A DNA stretch of 64,000 nucleotides from Bordetella parapertussis (GTDB lineage: Bacteria; Pseudomonadota; Gammaproteobacteria; Burkholderiales; Burkholderiaceae_C): positions 1 through 64,000 of the forward strand of contig CAMDCZ010000003.1 in the NCBI GenBank assembly GCA_945890735.1, written 5' to 3'. The notes under the pieces were generated by a model. That model was not told the origin of the DNA. It did no database searches and saw only the letters and a list, made by a program, of their open reading frames with translations. A program made the translations under genes and the position numbers. Each line of letters begins with the position of its first letter. The stretch's first letter is position 1. Below, one piece after another: positions 27,255-36,507 of the stretch.

Positions 27255-28139
27255 ATGGAAATTTTTGGTATTGCGCTTTCCGCCATCCTCAGCCAGCTCC
27301 TGTTGGGTTTGGTGAATGGTTCTTTCTATGCCATGTTGAGTCTGGGGCTGGCCGTGATTTTTGGTTTGCTCAACGTCATCAATTTTGCCCATGGCGCCAT
27401 GTTCATGATGGGAGCCATGGTCACTTGGATGGGTCTGACTTATTTCAACTTGTCTTACTGGACCATGCTGTTGTTGGCCCCCTTGTTGGTGGGCCTTGTC
27501 GGCATGGTCATTGAAAAAACCATGTTGCAGTGGCTCTACAAGCTTGATCATTTGTATGGGTTGCTCCTGACATTTGGTGTCACCTTGATGATCGAAGGCA
27601 TTTTTCGGCTGATTTATGGCTCGTCCGGTCTGTCCTACAGCGTGCCCGAAAGTTTGGAAGGCGCTACCGACCTGGGCTTCATGTTTTTGCCGAACTACCG
27701 AGCTTGGGTGGTGGTTGCATCCTTGCTTGTCTGCTTTGCCACATGGTTCGTCATCGAAAAAACCAAACTCGGCGCCTACCTCAGGGCGGGTACAGAAAAC
27801 CCACGGCTGGTCGAGGCTTTTGGTGTCAACGTTCCTTTGATGGTCACACTCACCTACGGCTTTGGTGTGGCGTTGGCAGCTTTTGCAGGTGTGTTGGCTG
27901 CGCCCGTCTACCAAGTGGCCCCGTTGATGGGTTCCAACTTGATCATCGTGGTGTTTGCAGTGGTGGTGATTGGCGGGATGGGGTCCATCATGGGTTCGAT
28001 TCTGACCGGCTTGGGTCTTGGTGTGATTGAGGGTTTCACCAAAGTGTTTTATCCCGAAGCCTCCAGCACCGTGGTGTTCATCATCATGGCCTTGGTCCTG
28101 TGGGTCAGACCCGCTGGCTTGTTTGGCAAAGAGAAATAA
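27255..28139 (+). CDS. HAAT-type ABC transporter permease (LivH-like)
   Basis: 294 residues with about eight membrane segments. The family pattern LVNGSFYAMLSLGLAVIFGLLNVINFAHGAMFM is at the N-terminus, and GGMGSIMGSILTGLGLGVIEG is the cytoplasmic loop that contacts the ATPases. It pairs with the LivM-like protein five bases downstream to form the membrane channel. Confidence 0.92.
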   Translation: MEIFGIALSAILSQLLLGLVNGSFYAMLSLGLAVIFGLLNVINFAHGAMFMMGAMVTWMGLTYFNLSYWTMLLLAPLLVGLVGMVIEKTMLQWLYKLDHLYGLLLTFGVTLMIEGIFRLIYGSSGLSYSVPESLEGATDLGFMFLPNYRAWVVVASLLVCFATWFVIEKTKLGAYLRAGTENPRLVEAFGVNVPLMVTLTYGFGVALAAFAGVLAAPVYQVAPLMGSNLIIVVFAVVVIGGMGSIMGSILTGLGLGVIEGFTKVFYPEASSTVVFIIMALVLWVRPAGLFGKEK

Positions 28140-28144
28140 CCGAG

Positions 28145-29128
28145 ATGCAAACCCCCATGCTGAAGTTCATTTTTTACACGCTCTTGGTCTTGGTCGGGCT
28201 GCTCGCGCCCTTGGTGGTGTACCCCGTTTTCATGATGAAGTTGTTGTGCTTTGCCTTGTTTGCGTGTGCCTTCAACCTGCTCATCGGCTACACAGGTTTG
28301 CTGTCCTTTGGCCACGCTGCCTTTTTGGGCGGTGCCGGGTATGTGTCCGGCTATCTCATGCGTGACATGTTCTGGTCGCCTGAGATGGGTATTTTGGCGG
28401 GCACAGCGTTTGGTGCTTTCATTGCTTGGGTGATGGGTTCACTGGCCATTCGGCGGCAAGGTATTTACTTCACCATGATCACCTTGGCCTTGTCGCAAAT
28501 GCTTTATTTCCTCTGGCTGCAAGCCAGCTTCACGGGTGGTGAGGATGGACTGCAGGGTGTGCCCAGAGGCCAACTGTTGGGCTTCTTAGACTTGAACAAT
28601 GACTTGACGCTCTACTACACCGTGCTGGTGATTTTCCTGTTTGGCTTTGGTGTGATCCACCGCACCATCCATTCGCCTTTTGGACATGTGTTGCGTGCCA
28701 TCAAAGAAAACGAAGCCCGAACCATTTCACTGGGCTATGACGTGAACCGCTACAAATTGCTTGTTTTCGTGCTGTCCGGTGCACTGGCTGGCATGGCCGG
28801 TGCAACCAAGGTGTTGGTCCTCGGCTTTGAAACCCTGACCGATGCACACTGGAGTACTTCTGGTTTGGTCGTGTTGATGACCCTGGTGGGTGGCTTGGGC
28901 ACGGTGATCGGCCCCATCTTGGGCGCATTTTTCATCGTCTTGTTGGAAAACAAAATGGGTGAAATTGGATTGGCGATCAGCCAAGCCACTGGGCTGGAAT
29001 GGTTTGCCAGCTTGGGCGAATCAGTGACCATCGTCACGGGTTTGATTTTTGTGATTTGTGTTTTGATGTTCCGCCGCGGCATGGTGGGGGAACTGCTTCA
29101 CCGTACTTCCAACAAAGGATCGCCATGA
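28145..29128 (+). CDS. HAAT-type ABC transporter permease (LivM-like)
   Basis: 327 residues with about nine membrane segments. NLLIGYTGLLSFGHAAFLGGAGY near residues 40-60 and GGLGTVIGPILGAFFIVLLEN near the C-terminus are LivM family hallmarks. The ATG at 28145 (MQTPMLKFIF) sits five bases after livH; an ATG at 28100 lies inside livH. Its stop overlaps the start of the MFS gene (ATGA), so the permease and MFS carrier are translationally coupled. Confidence 0.92.
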   Translation: MQTPMLKFIFYTLLVLVGLLAPLVVYPVFMMKLLCFALFACAFNLLIGYTGLLSFGHAAFLGGAGYVSGYLMRDMFWSPEMGILAGTAFGAFIAWVMGSLAIRRQGIYFTMITLALSQMLYFLWLQASFTGGEDGLQGVPRGQLLGFLDLNNDLTLYYTVLVIFLFGFGVIHRTIHSPFGHVLRAIKENEARTISLGYDVNRYKLLVFVLSGALAGMAGATKVLVLGFETLTDAHWSTSGLVVLMTLVGGLGTVIGPILGAFFIVLLENKMGEIGLAISQATGLEWFASLGESVTIVTGLIFVICVLMFRRGMVGELLHRTSNKGSP

Positions 29129-30429
29129 GCACCCACGCCACGACCATCGATCAGACGGCCAGTGCGGCCGAGGATGCCACTTACCTCAAGGTCACTTGGC
29201 GTTTGATTCCTTTGCTGCTGGTTTGTTACATCATTGCTTACCTGGACCGGGTGAATGTGGGTTTTGCCAAGTTACAAATGGCAGGAGAACTGGGTTTCTC
29301 AGATGCGGTGTATGGTTTAGGCGCAGGGATGTTCTTCATTGGCTACTTTTTCTTCGAAGTGCCCAGCAACATGATCCTGCATCGGGTCGGTGCACGTGCT
29401 TGGATCGCTCGCATCATGGTCACCTGGGGTGTGATTTCCGGCTCCATGATGTTTATCCAAACGGAAACGCAGTTTTACGTGATGCGATTTTTGTTGGGTG
29501 TGGCGGAGGCTGGATTTTTCCCCGGGATCATTTTGTATTTGACCTATTGGTATCCGGCACATCGGCGCGGCCGCATCATCTCTGTGTTCATGACAGGCAT
29601 TCCTTTGGCGGGCGTCATTGGTGGCCCCTTGTCCGGCTGGATCATGAAGAGTTGGGACCAGGTTCAGGGCTTGCAGGGTTGGCAGTGGATGTTCTTTTTA
29701 GAGGCGCTGCCCGCCGTCATTTTTGGCATCGTGGTCTTTTACTACCTGGACGATCGCATCAGCGATGCCAAGTGGCTGTCTGAGTCTGAGCGTGCTTTGC
29801 TGGCCAAACGCATTGCAGAAGATGAGCAGCACAAATCCCATATGCCGGTGTGGGACGTCTTGAGAAACAAACGGATGTGGATCATGAGTGCGATTTATTT
29901 CAGCATGGCCATGAGCTTGTACGGCGTGAGTTTTTGGTTGCCCACATTGATCAAAGGCATGGGCGTGACAGACAATTTGTCCATTGGTCTCTTGTCTGCT
30001 GTTCCTTGGTTCGCGGGTGCTGTCTCCATGATTTTGTTTGGACGAAGCGCTGATCGCCACAAGGAGCGTCGCTGGCATGTGGTGGTGCCTATGCTCATGG
30101 CGGCAGTCGGACTGACTTTCTCTGTGGTCTTGGCCAGCAATGTCTACCTGTCTTTCATTGCCCTGATCTTTGCATGCATGGGCATCGTTTCAGCCATACC
30201 GCTGTTTTGGAGTCTTCCCACCGCTTTCTTGGCTGGCGCAGCAGCCGCAGCAGGCATTGCAGCGATCAACTCGATCGCCAATTTGGCTGGCTTTTTGGCG
30301 CCCTATTTGGTGGGGTGGTTAAAGCAAGCGACCCAATCGACCGATGCCGGCATGTACATGTTGGCTGTGGTTCTGGTCATCGGCGCTGCCATCACTTTGC
30401 GCATTCCCCCCAACTTGGTTAACCGCTAG
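29125..30429 (+). CDS. MFS transporter, anion:cation symporter type
   Basis: 434 residues with 12 predicted membrane segments. IAYLDRVNVGFAKLQM, GAGMFFIGYFFFEVPSNMILHRVGARAWIARIM and FLLGVAEAGFFPGIILYLTYW are signatures of the ACS family (phthalate, tartrate, 4-hydroxyphenylacetate and similar organic anions). It is co-translated with livM. An operon encoding both an ABC importer and an MFS symporter suggests one carrier for a precursor and another for a product, or two affinity ranges for one organic acid (inference). Confidence 0.9.
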   Translation: MSTHATTIDQTASAAEDATYLKVTWRLIPLLLVCYIIAYLDRVNVGFAKLQMAGELGFSDAVYGLGAGMFFIGYFFFEVPSNMILHRVGARAWIARIMVTWGVISGSMMFIQTETQFYVMRFLLGVAEAGFFPGIILYLTYWYPAHRRGRIISVFMTGIPLAGVIGGPLSGWIMKSWDQVQGLQGWQWMFFLEALPAVIFGIVVFYYLDDRISDAKWLSESERALLAKRIAEDEQHKSHMPVWDVLRNKRMWIMSAIYFSMAMSLYGVSFWLPTLIKGMGVTDNLSIGLLSAVPWFAGAVSMILFGRSADRHKERRWHVVVPMLMAAVGLTFSVVLASNVYLSFIALIFACMGIVSAIPLFWSLPTAFLAGAAAAAGIAAINSIANLAGFLAPYLVGWLKQATQSTDAGMYMLAVVLVIGAAITLRIPPNLVNR

Positions 30430-30478
30430 GTCCATCAGGCTTTCAGGGCGTTGTTAGAATTCTGTAAGAAATAACAAA

Positions 30479-30491
30479 GGTCATATTGACC
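30479..30491. promoter_or_regulatory. GGTCA-N3-TGACC inverted repeat before cstA
   Basis: GGTCATATTGACC is a perfect 5-3-5 inverted repeat that ends directly against the SD (AGGAG) of cstA. It may be an operator or an mRNA hairpin controlling initiation. The function is inference. Confidence 0.35.
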
Positions 30492-30508
30492 AGGAGACTG
30501 CTTTGAAC

Positions 30509-32560
30509 ATGATCAGTAAATATGTGATTTGGGTGGCCATCGCCATTTTGGGTGCTTTTTCGCTGGGTACCGTTGCCCTGAGTCAAGGCGAGAGCATCAA
30601 CGCTTTATGGATCGTGACCGCGGCCATATCCGTTTACCTGATCGCTTATCGTTTCTACGCTTTGTACATCGCCACCCATGTGATGCAGCTCGACCCCAAG
30701 CGCCTCACGCCGGCAGTTCGGCTCAATGATGGCCTCGACTATGTGCCAACCAACAAAAACGTGCTGTTTGGCCACCATTTCGCCGCCATCGCGGGAGCGG
30801 GACCTTTGGTCGGCCCTGTTTTGGCTGCGCAAATGGGTTACTTGCCCGGCTTGCTGTGGTTATTGGTGGGTGTGGTGTTGGCAGGTGCGGTGCAAGACTT
30901 CATGGTCCTGTTTATTTCTACCCGACGCAACGGTCGTTCACTGGGTGACATGGTCAAAGAAGAGATGGGCGTGGTGCCCGGCCTGATCGCGATGTTCGGC
31001 ACATTCATGATCATCACGATTTTGCTTGCGGTTCTTGCCCTGATCGTGGTGAAGGCCTTGGCCGAAAGCCCTTGGGGCACATTCACGGTTGCAGCCACGA
31101 TACCCATCGCGGTTTTCATGGGGCTGTATTCCCGCTATTTCCGTCCAGGCAGGGTGACAGAGATTTCGCTCATTGGCTTTGTGTTGCTGATGCTGTCAAT
31201 CATTTACGGTGGTCAAGTCGCTGCTGATCCCCTGCTGGCGCCTATGTTCACTTTCGATGGCAAGCAACTGACATTGATGTTGTTGGTCTATGGTGTGGTG
31301 GCCTCCATACTGCCAGTGTGGCTGCTGCTTGCGCCACGCGATTACTTGTCGACTTTCTTGAAGATTGGCACCATCATCGGCTTGGCCATCGGTATTTTGT
31401 TCGTGGCACCCGACTTGAAAATGCCGGCTGTTACCCAGTTCATTGATGGCACAGGACCGGTGTGGTCTGGTTCGCTGTTTCCTTTCTTGTTCATCACCAT
31501 TGCGTGTGGTGCTGTCTCTGGCTTTCATGCCCTGATCTCTTCTGGCACCACGCCCAAGCTGCTTGAAAACGAGATGCATGCGCCCATGATTGGTTATGGC
31601 GGCATGTTGATGGAGTCTTTTGTGGCGGTGATGGCTTTGGTGGCTGCTTCCATCATTGACCCAGGGGTTTATTTCGCCATGAACAGCCCAGCGGCACTGA
31701 TCGGCACCACGCCCGAAACTGCTGCTGCAGCCATCAGCCAATGGGGCTTTGTCATCACCCCTGAGATGCTGCAAGAAACTGCCCGAAATGTTGGCGAATC
31801 CACCATCATTTCCCGCACTGGCGGTGCACCCACCTTGGCGGTGGGCATGGCGCAAATCTTTGCCTCTGCCTTGGGCGGGCCTGGCATGATGGCCTTTTGG
31901 TATCACTTTGCGATTTTGTTTGAGGCCTTGTTCATCCTGACCGCTGTGGATGCAGGTACACGGGTAGGCCGATTCATGCTGCAAGACCTGATGGGCACTT
32001 TCGTGCCGTCCCTCAAAAGTACCCAGTCCATCAGTGGCAATCTGCTGGCGTCTGTCTTGTGTGTCAGTGCATGGGGGTATTTCTTATACCAAGGCGTCTC
32101 GGACCCCTTGGGCGGGATCAACACGCTTTGGCCTTTGTTTGGTATTTCCAACCAGATGTTGGCTGCGATTGCCCTGACTTTGTGCACAGTGGTCTTGTTC
32201 AAAATGAAGCGTCAGCAATATGCGTGGGTCACCTTGGTGCCCACCACATGGTTGCTGATTTGCACGATCACGGCAGGCATGGAAAAAATCTTCCACAGCA
32301 ACCCCAAAATTGGGTTCTTGTCGAATGCCCACAAGTTCCAGGATGCCCTGGCTCAGGGTCAACTGTTGGCTCCTGCCAAGTCTGTCGCGCAGATGCATCA
32401 AATTGTGTTTAACAACTATTTGAATGCCGGCCTGGCAGCGCTGTTCATGTTGGTTTTGCTGTCGGTGGTTTTTTACGGCATCCGAGAGTGCATCAAAGCC
32501 ATGCGTTCACCACATCCCACCACCCATGAGGCGGGTGGGGTTGAAATGCAATCTGCGTGA
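30509..32560 (+). CDS. cstA: carbon starvation protein CstA, pyruvate/peptide transporter
   Basis: 683 residues with about 17 hydrophobic segments. LNDGLDYVPTNKNVLFGHHFAAIAGAGPLVGPVLAAQMGY is the family signature, and GGWNTLWPLFG-type sequence (here GGINTLWPLFGISNQML) lies near the C-terminus. CstA proteins take up pyruvate or peptides under carbon limitation. The ATG at 30509 is 12 bases from AGGAG; a TTG at 30503 has better spacing (about five) and could be the actual start. The small YbdD partner follows. It lies between the two HAAT operons. Confidence 0.95.
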   Translation: MISKYVIWVAIAILGAFSLGTVALSQGESINALWIVTAAISVYLIAYRFYALYIATHVMQLDPKRLTPAVRLNDGLDYVPTNKNVLFGHHFAAIAGAGPLVGPVLAAQMGYLPGLLWLLVGVVLAGAVQDFMVLFISTRRNGRSLGDMVKEEMGVVPGLIAMFGTFMIITILLAVLALIVVKALAESPWGTFTVAATIPIAVFMGLYSRYFRPGRVTEISLIGFVLLMLSIIYGGQVAADPLLAPMFTFDGKQLTLMLLVYGVVASILPVWLLLAPRDYLSTFLKIGTIIGLAIGILFVAPDLKMPAVTQFIDGTGPVWSGSLFPFLFITIACGAVSGFHALISSGTTPKLLENEMHAPMIGYGGMLMESFVAVMALVAASIIDPGVYFAMNSPAALIGTTPETAAAAISQWGFVITPEMLQETARNVGESTIISRTGGAPTLAVGMAQIFASALGGPGMMAFWYHFAILFEALFILTAVDAGTRVGRFMLQDLMGTFVPSLKSTQSISGNLLASVLCVSAWGYFLYQGVSDPLGGINTLWPLFGISNQMLAAIALTLCTVVLFKMKRQQYAWVTLVPTTWLLICTITAGMEKIFHSNPKIGFLSNAHKFQDALAQGQLLAPAKSVAQMHQIVFNNYLNAGLAALFMLVLLSVVFYGIRECIKAMRSPHPTTHEAGGVEMQSA

Positions 32561-32567
32561 TTCAGCC

Positions 32568-32780
32568 ATGAGCCCCATGTTTGAAAAACTCAAAGCCCTC
32601 AATGGCTATTTTGTGCAAACCGCCCACCTGATGGTGGGCGTGCCCAGCTATCAAAATTACCTGGACCACATGGCAAAAACCCACAGCGACAAACCTGTGA
32701 TGGACTATGAGGCTTTTTTCCGAGAGCGTCAGGCGGCCAGGTTTGGTGAGGGGCCTAACCGCATGAGCCGTTGTTGTTGA
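32568..32780 (+). CDS. YbdD/YjiX-family small protein
   Basis: 70 residues. GVPSYQNYLDHMAKTHSDKPVMDYEAFFRERQAARFG matches the YbdD/YjiX family, whose genes almost always follow cstA or btsT. These proteins are required for or modulate uptake by the partner carrier. The ATG at 32568 is eight bases after cstA. A longer in-frame ORF start at 32424 is inside cstA. It ends SRCC. Confidence 0.92.
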   Translation: MSPMFEKLKALNGYFVQTAHLMVGVPSYQNYLDHMAKTHSDKPVMDYEAFFRERQAARFGEGPNRMSRCC

Positions 32781-32801
32781 CAAGGATGCGGGCCATCGGA
32801 C

Positions 32802-34445
32802 TCAACCGCCCGCATTGCTGACCCGCAGACGCAACTCAAATTTTTGAATTTTCCCAGTCGATGTTTTGGGAATGGTCTCGAACCTGATTTGTTTGGGTAC
32901 CTTGTAACTTGCCAACAAGGCTTTGCAGTGCGCTGTCAAGGCTTCTTCAGTTGCTTCGAGATCGGGCCGGAGTTCAACGAATGCCACGGGTACTTCACCC
33001 CACCGGTCGTCTGTTTTGGCAACCACAGCGCAACTCATCACAGCCGGGTGCCTGTAGAGCGCATCTTCGACTTCGATGGAACTGATGTTTTCCCCGCCTG
33101 AGATGATGATGTCTTTGCTGCGGTCTTTGATTCGCATGTACCTGTCTTCTTCGGTGACGGCCAAGTCACCGGTGTGAAACCATCCGCCTGAAAAGGCTTG
33201 AGCCGTGGCTTGTGGGTTTTTCAGATAGCCTTTCATCACGATGTTGCCCTTGAACATGATCTCACCCATGGCGAGACCATCCGCGGGCAGCAGGCGCATG
33301 CTGTCGGGTTCCATGACACGCATGCCTTCTTGCAAGGGATACCGCACACCTTGGCGTCCATTCAGCCGGACTTGCTCGGCCAATGTCTGCTGGGACCAAT
33401 CTGGCAATTTGACAGCCACGGCGGCTGGCCCATAGACCTCTGTGAGTCCATACACATGGGTGATGTCAAAGCCCAAGGTGGCCATGCCTTCGATCATGGC
33501 TGCCGGCGGTGCGGCGCCTGCCACCATGCCTTTGACCCGGTGCGAGACTTGCGCACGGAGTGACGGGGGCGCCGCCAGCAACAGGTTGTGAACAATGGGC
33601 GCAGCGCAATAGTGATCGACGCGGTGCGCCGCCATGCTGGTCAGCATGGACGCGGCATCGATTTTGCGAAGACACACATGCACCCCTCCGAGCAGGGCAA
33701 TGGTCCAGGGAAAACACCACCCGTTACAGTGGAACATCGGCAAGGTCCACAGGTAGCGTGGAAAAGCTGGCATGTGCCAGGTCACCGCGTTGCTCACGGC
33801 ATTCAGGTATGCGCCACGGTGGTGTGTCACCACCCCCTTGGGATCACCCGTGGTGCCAGAGGTGTAGCTGACTGCAATCGCATCCCACTCGTCAGCGGGA
33901 CCTTGCAAGGTGACCAAGGGCTCGTGTTGGTTGATCCAGGTCTCATAGTCATGGTGGCCAATGCGATCGCCTTCACCGACAAACTCAGTGTCACAGACAT
34001 CTATCACCAGCAATTCACGCTGGTACTGCCTGTGCAAGATGTCGATGGCAAGCGACATGGTGCTTGAGAACTCACGGTCCGTGATCAGCACGCTGGCTTC
34101 GCAGTGGTTCATTTGCCAGGCCAGCAAGACGGCATCCAAGCGGGTGTTCAAGGTGTTGAGCACGGCATTGAGCGCAGGTACCGCGTAATGCGCTTCAACC
34201 ATTTCGGGTGTGTTGGACAACATCACACTCACCGTGCTGCCGCGCGCCACACCGGCTGCGCGCAGTGCAGAAGCCAAGCGGGCAGAGCGTTCGCGCACTT
34301 GCCGCCAGTTGTATCTTCGATCCCCATGGATGACGGCTTCCATGTCAGCAAAGACTTCTGCACTGCGCTCAATGAAACTGATGGGCGACAAGGCTGTGAA
34401 ATTGGCCGCGTTTTTATCCAAATATTGATCGTAAATCGATGTCAT
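32802..34445 (-). CDS. acyl-CoA synthetase (AMP-forming)
   Basis: 547 residues of the ANL superfamily. The P-loop YTSGTTGDPKGVVTHH, the A5 motif VYGLTEVYGP, GWFHTGDLAV, DRSKDIIISGGENISS, and the catalytic lysine region KTSTGKIQKFELR are all intact. It resembles the medium/short-chain and methylmercaptopropionate-type (DmdB-like) ligases; the acid is unknown. It is the last gene of the leftward uptake/catabolic operon, 9 bases after the CoA-transferase, and converges on ybdD. Confidence 0.92.
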   Translation of the reverse strand: MTSIYDQYLDKNAANFTALSPISFIERSAEVFADMEAVIHGDRRYNWRQVRERSARLASALRAAGVARGSTVSVMLSNTPEMVEAHYAVPALNAVLNTLNTRLDAVLLAWQMNHCEASVLITDREFSSTMSLAIDILHRQYQRELLVIDVCDTEFVGEGDRIGHHDYETWINQHEPLVTLQGPADEWDAIAVSYTSGTTGDPKGVVTHHRGAYLNAVSNAVTWHMPAFPRYLWTLPMFHCNGWCFPWTIALLGGVHVCLRKIDAASMLTSMAAHRVDHYCAAPIVHNLLLAAPPSLRAQVSHRVKGMVAGAAPPAAMIEGMATLGFDITHVYGLTEVYGPAAVAVKLPDWSQQTLAEQVRLNGRQGVRYPLQEGMRVMEPDSMRLLPADGLAMGEIMFKGNIVMKGYLKNPQATAQAFSGGWFHTGDLAVTEEDRYMRIKDRSKDIIISGGENISSIEVEDALYRHPAVMSCAVVAKTDDRWGEVPVAFVELRPDLEATEEALTAHCKALLASYKVPKQIRFETIPKTSTGKIQKFELRLRVSNAGG

Positions 34446-34454
34446 GCAATCCTC

Positions 34455-35618
34455 TCAGTCAGGCAGCTCGATGCCCAATTCATTCAATATGGATTGGGTA
34501 TGCTGACCCACACTGGGGATCGGACCCATGGTGTAGTCGAAGCTGCTTTGGACGCCGGGTGGAAGCAAGGCAGGCAATTGGCCCACGGGGGAATCGACAT
34601 GGGTCCAACGTTGACGGGCTTTTAACTGCGGGTGCGCCCACAGGTCAGCCATGGCGTTCATTCGCGCATTGGCAATCGGGGCTTGGTCCAAACGCGTGAT
34701 CACCTCAGCCGCAGTCAAGGTTTTGAAAACACGGTGGATGATGTCAGCCAAGGCTTCACGGTTTTGGTTGCGCAAGCTGTTGTTGTGAAAACGCTCGTCG
34801 CTTGCCAATGCCGGTTGCTGCAGCACCACTTCACAAAACCTCGCCCACTCGCGCTCATTTTGCAAGCCCAACATCACGGTGCCGCCATCGCCAGCGACGA
34901 ACGGGCCGTAGGGGTAAATCGTGGCATGTGAGGCGCCGGTTCTTGGCGGGGGCTCTGCATGGTCCATGGCGTAATACATTGGATAGCCCATCCATTCGGC
35001 CAGCGACTCCAGCATCGAGATATCGATGTGCGCACCTTCACCGGTTTTTTCGCGGTGAATCAAAGCAGACAAGATGTTGGTGTAGGCATACATGCCAGCA
35101 GCAATATCGGCGATGGAATTGCCACTCTTGCTGGGATGCTCAGGCGTGCCTGTGACAGACAAATACCCTGCTTCACTTTGGATCAGCAAGTCGTAGGCTT
35201 TTTTGTCACGGTAGGGGCCTTCATTGCCATAGCCAGAGATGTCGCAAACGATCAGGCGGGGGTGCTCCAGTCGCAAATGGGCGGCATCCAAGCCCATGCG
35301 GGCTGTGGCGCCAGGGGCGAGGTTTTGCACCAGGACATCGGCTTTGCCAATCAGTTGTTTGAGCGCAGCCAAGTGCGCGGGATTTTTCAAATCCAGTGCC
35401 AAACTTTCTTTTGAACGATTAACCCACACAAAATGAGAAGACGCACCCCTTGCACGCTGGTCATAGCCACGCGCGAAATCGCCTGACTCGGGACGCTCGA
35501 CTTTGATCACCCTTGCGCCCAAATCGGCCAATTGACGTGTGCAAAAGGGCGCCGCAATCGCGTGTTCGAGTGACACCACAGTCACATGGTCAAGCGGCTT
35601 GGCTGATGGGTGTTTCAT
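34455..35618 (-). CDS. family III CoA-transferase (CaiB/BaiF)
   Basis: 387 residues. Family pattern LEHAIAAPFCTRQLADLGARVIKVERPESGDFARGYD, then KNPAHLAALKQLIGKADVLVQN and HIDISMLESLAEWMGYP, which contains the catalytic carboxylate region. These enzymes move CoA between carboxylic acids via an aspartyl/glutamyl-CoA anhydride; relatives act on itaconate, mesaconate, citramalate, carnitine or formate. The ATG at 35618 (MKHPSAKPLDHV) is 13 bases after the hydratase gene; an upstream in-frame ATG at 35765 lies inside that gene. Confidence 0.9.
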   Translation of the reverse strand: MKHPSAKPLDHVTVVSLEHAIAAPFCTRQLADLGARVIKVERPESGDFARGYDQRARGASSHFVWVNRSKESLALDLKNPAHLAALKQLIGKADVLVQNLAPGATARMGLDAAHLRLEHPRLIVCDISGYGNEGPYRDKKAYDLLIQSEAGYLSVTGTPEHPSKSGNSIADIAAGMYAYTNILSALIHREKTGEGAHIDISMLESLAEWMGYPMYYAMDHAEPPPRTGASHATIYPYGPFVAGDGGTVMLGLQNEREWARFCEVVLQQPALASDERFHNNSLRNQNREALADIIHRVFKTLTAAEVITRLDQAPIANARMNAMADLWAHPQLKARQRWTHVDSPVGQLPALLPPGVQSSFDYTMGPIPSVGQHTQSILNELGIELPD

Positions 35619-35631
35619 GGCAGTTGTCGCT

Positions 35632-36507
35632 TCAGGCTGTTTGAAAAACCACTTGGGCATGCATGGCCACATGCCCATGGCTGTCTTGCAGCCATAACTG
35701 TGCCGACTGGCCATCGTCTGCGGGTGCACCGCACAAGCGCAGCGGCAGTCGGTCAGCTGTTTCAAAAACAGGTTTGTGGGCTTTGTAGGACAAAGAGGCC
35801 ACAGCTTGCTGGCAATGTTGGCGCAGGAGCGTCATCAGCCAAGTCGCCATCAAGGGGCCATGGACCACCAAGCCTGGATAGCCTTCGGTTTCAGTGGCGT
35901 ACTTGCGGTCGTAATGGATACGGTGGCTGTTGAAGGTCAGCGCAGAGTAACGAAACAGCACCACATCATCAGGCACCACTTGCGCCTCCCATTGAGCAGG
36001 CGGCAGCTCAGGAGAAGCAACCACGGGTGATCCATGGGTCTGTAAAGGGCGATAGACGATATCGTGCACTTCCTTCAGTGCCAATCCCTGGTGGTGACTG
36101 ATGGCGTGCTCGACTTGCACAAAAAGCAATTCACCAGAACGTCCGTGCTTGTGGCTGACTTGTTGAATGCTTGAAACCCGCTCAATGCTTTCGCCCAAGC
36201 GAAGTGGGCGATACCAATCCACGCGACCACCGGCCCACATGCGGCGCGGTAAGGGCACCGGTGGTAAAAAGCCCCCCTTGCGCGGATGCCCATCTGAACC
36301 CAAATCGTGCTGCGGGGTGGTGGGCAAGAAATACATCCAATGCCACAGAGGCGGCAGTTCAAAATCAGGGGCAAGTGTCTGGTCATCCAGGTCCAGCAAG
36401 GCGTGCAGACCATGCAGAGGTGCTGCTGTGATGCTGTCTTGCAAGCTGTGTGTTCGACCTTGCCAAGACTGCAGGTGCGTCAGCGTTTCTGCCCCAATCA
36501 GACTCAC
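35632..36507 (-). CDS. MaoC-like/FAS1-type acyl-CoA hydratase (mesaconyl-C4-CoA hydratase-like)
   Basis: About 291 residues in two hotdog halves. HWMYFLPTTPQHDLGSDGHP and RRMWAGGRVDWYRPLRLGE are typical of the HTD2/mesaconyl-C4-CoA hydratase group; the C-terminal half has FRYSALTFNSHRIHYDRKYATETEGYPGLVVHGPL with the conserved N, H and HG residues. No ATG gives a sensible start. A GTG at 36507 overlaps the stop of the binding-protein gene as GTGA and gives the family length. Next to a CaiB transferase it likely hydrates a branched unsaturated acyl-CoA; no CitE-like lyase is present here. Confidence 0.85.
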   Translation of the reverse strand: MSLIGAETLTHLQSWQGRTHSLQDSITAAPLHGLHALLDLDDQTLAPDFELPPLWHWMYFLPTTPQHDLGSDGHPRKGGFLPPVPLPRRMWAGGRVDWYRPLRLGESIERVSSIQQVSHKHGRSGELLFVQVEHAISHHQGLALKEVHDIVYRPLQTHGSPVVASPELPPAQWEAQVVPDDVVLFRYSALTFNSHRIHYDRKYATETEGYPGLVVHGPLMATWLMTLLRQHCQQAVASLSYKAHKPVFETADRLPLRLCGAPADDGQSAQLWLQDSHGHVAMHAQVVFQTA

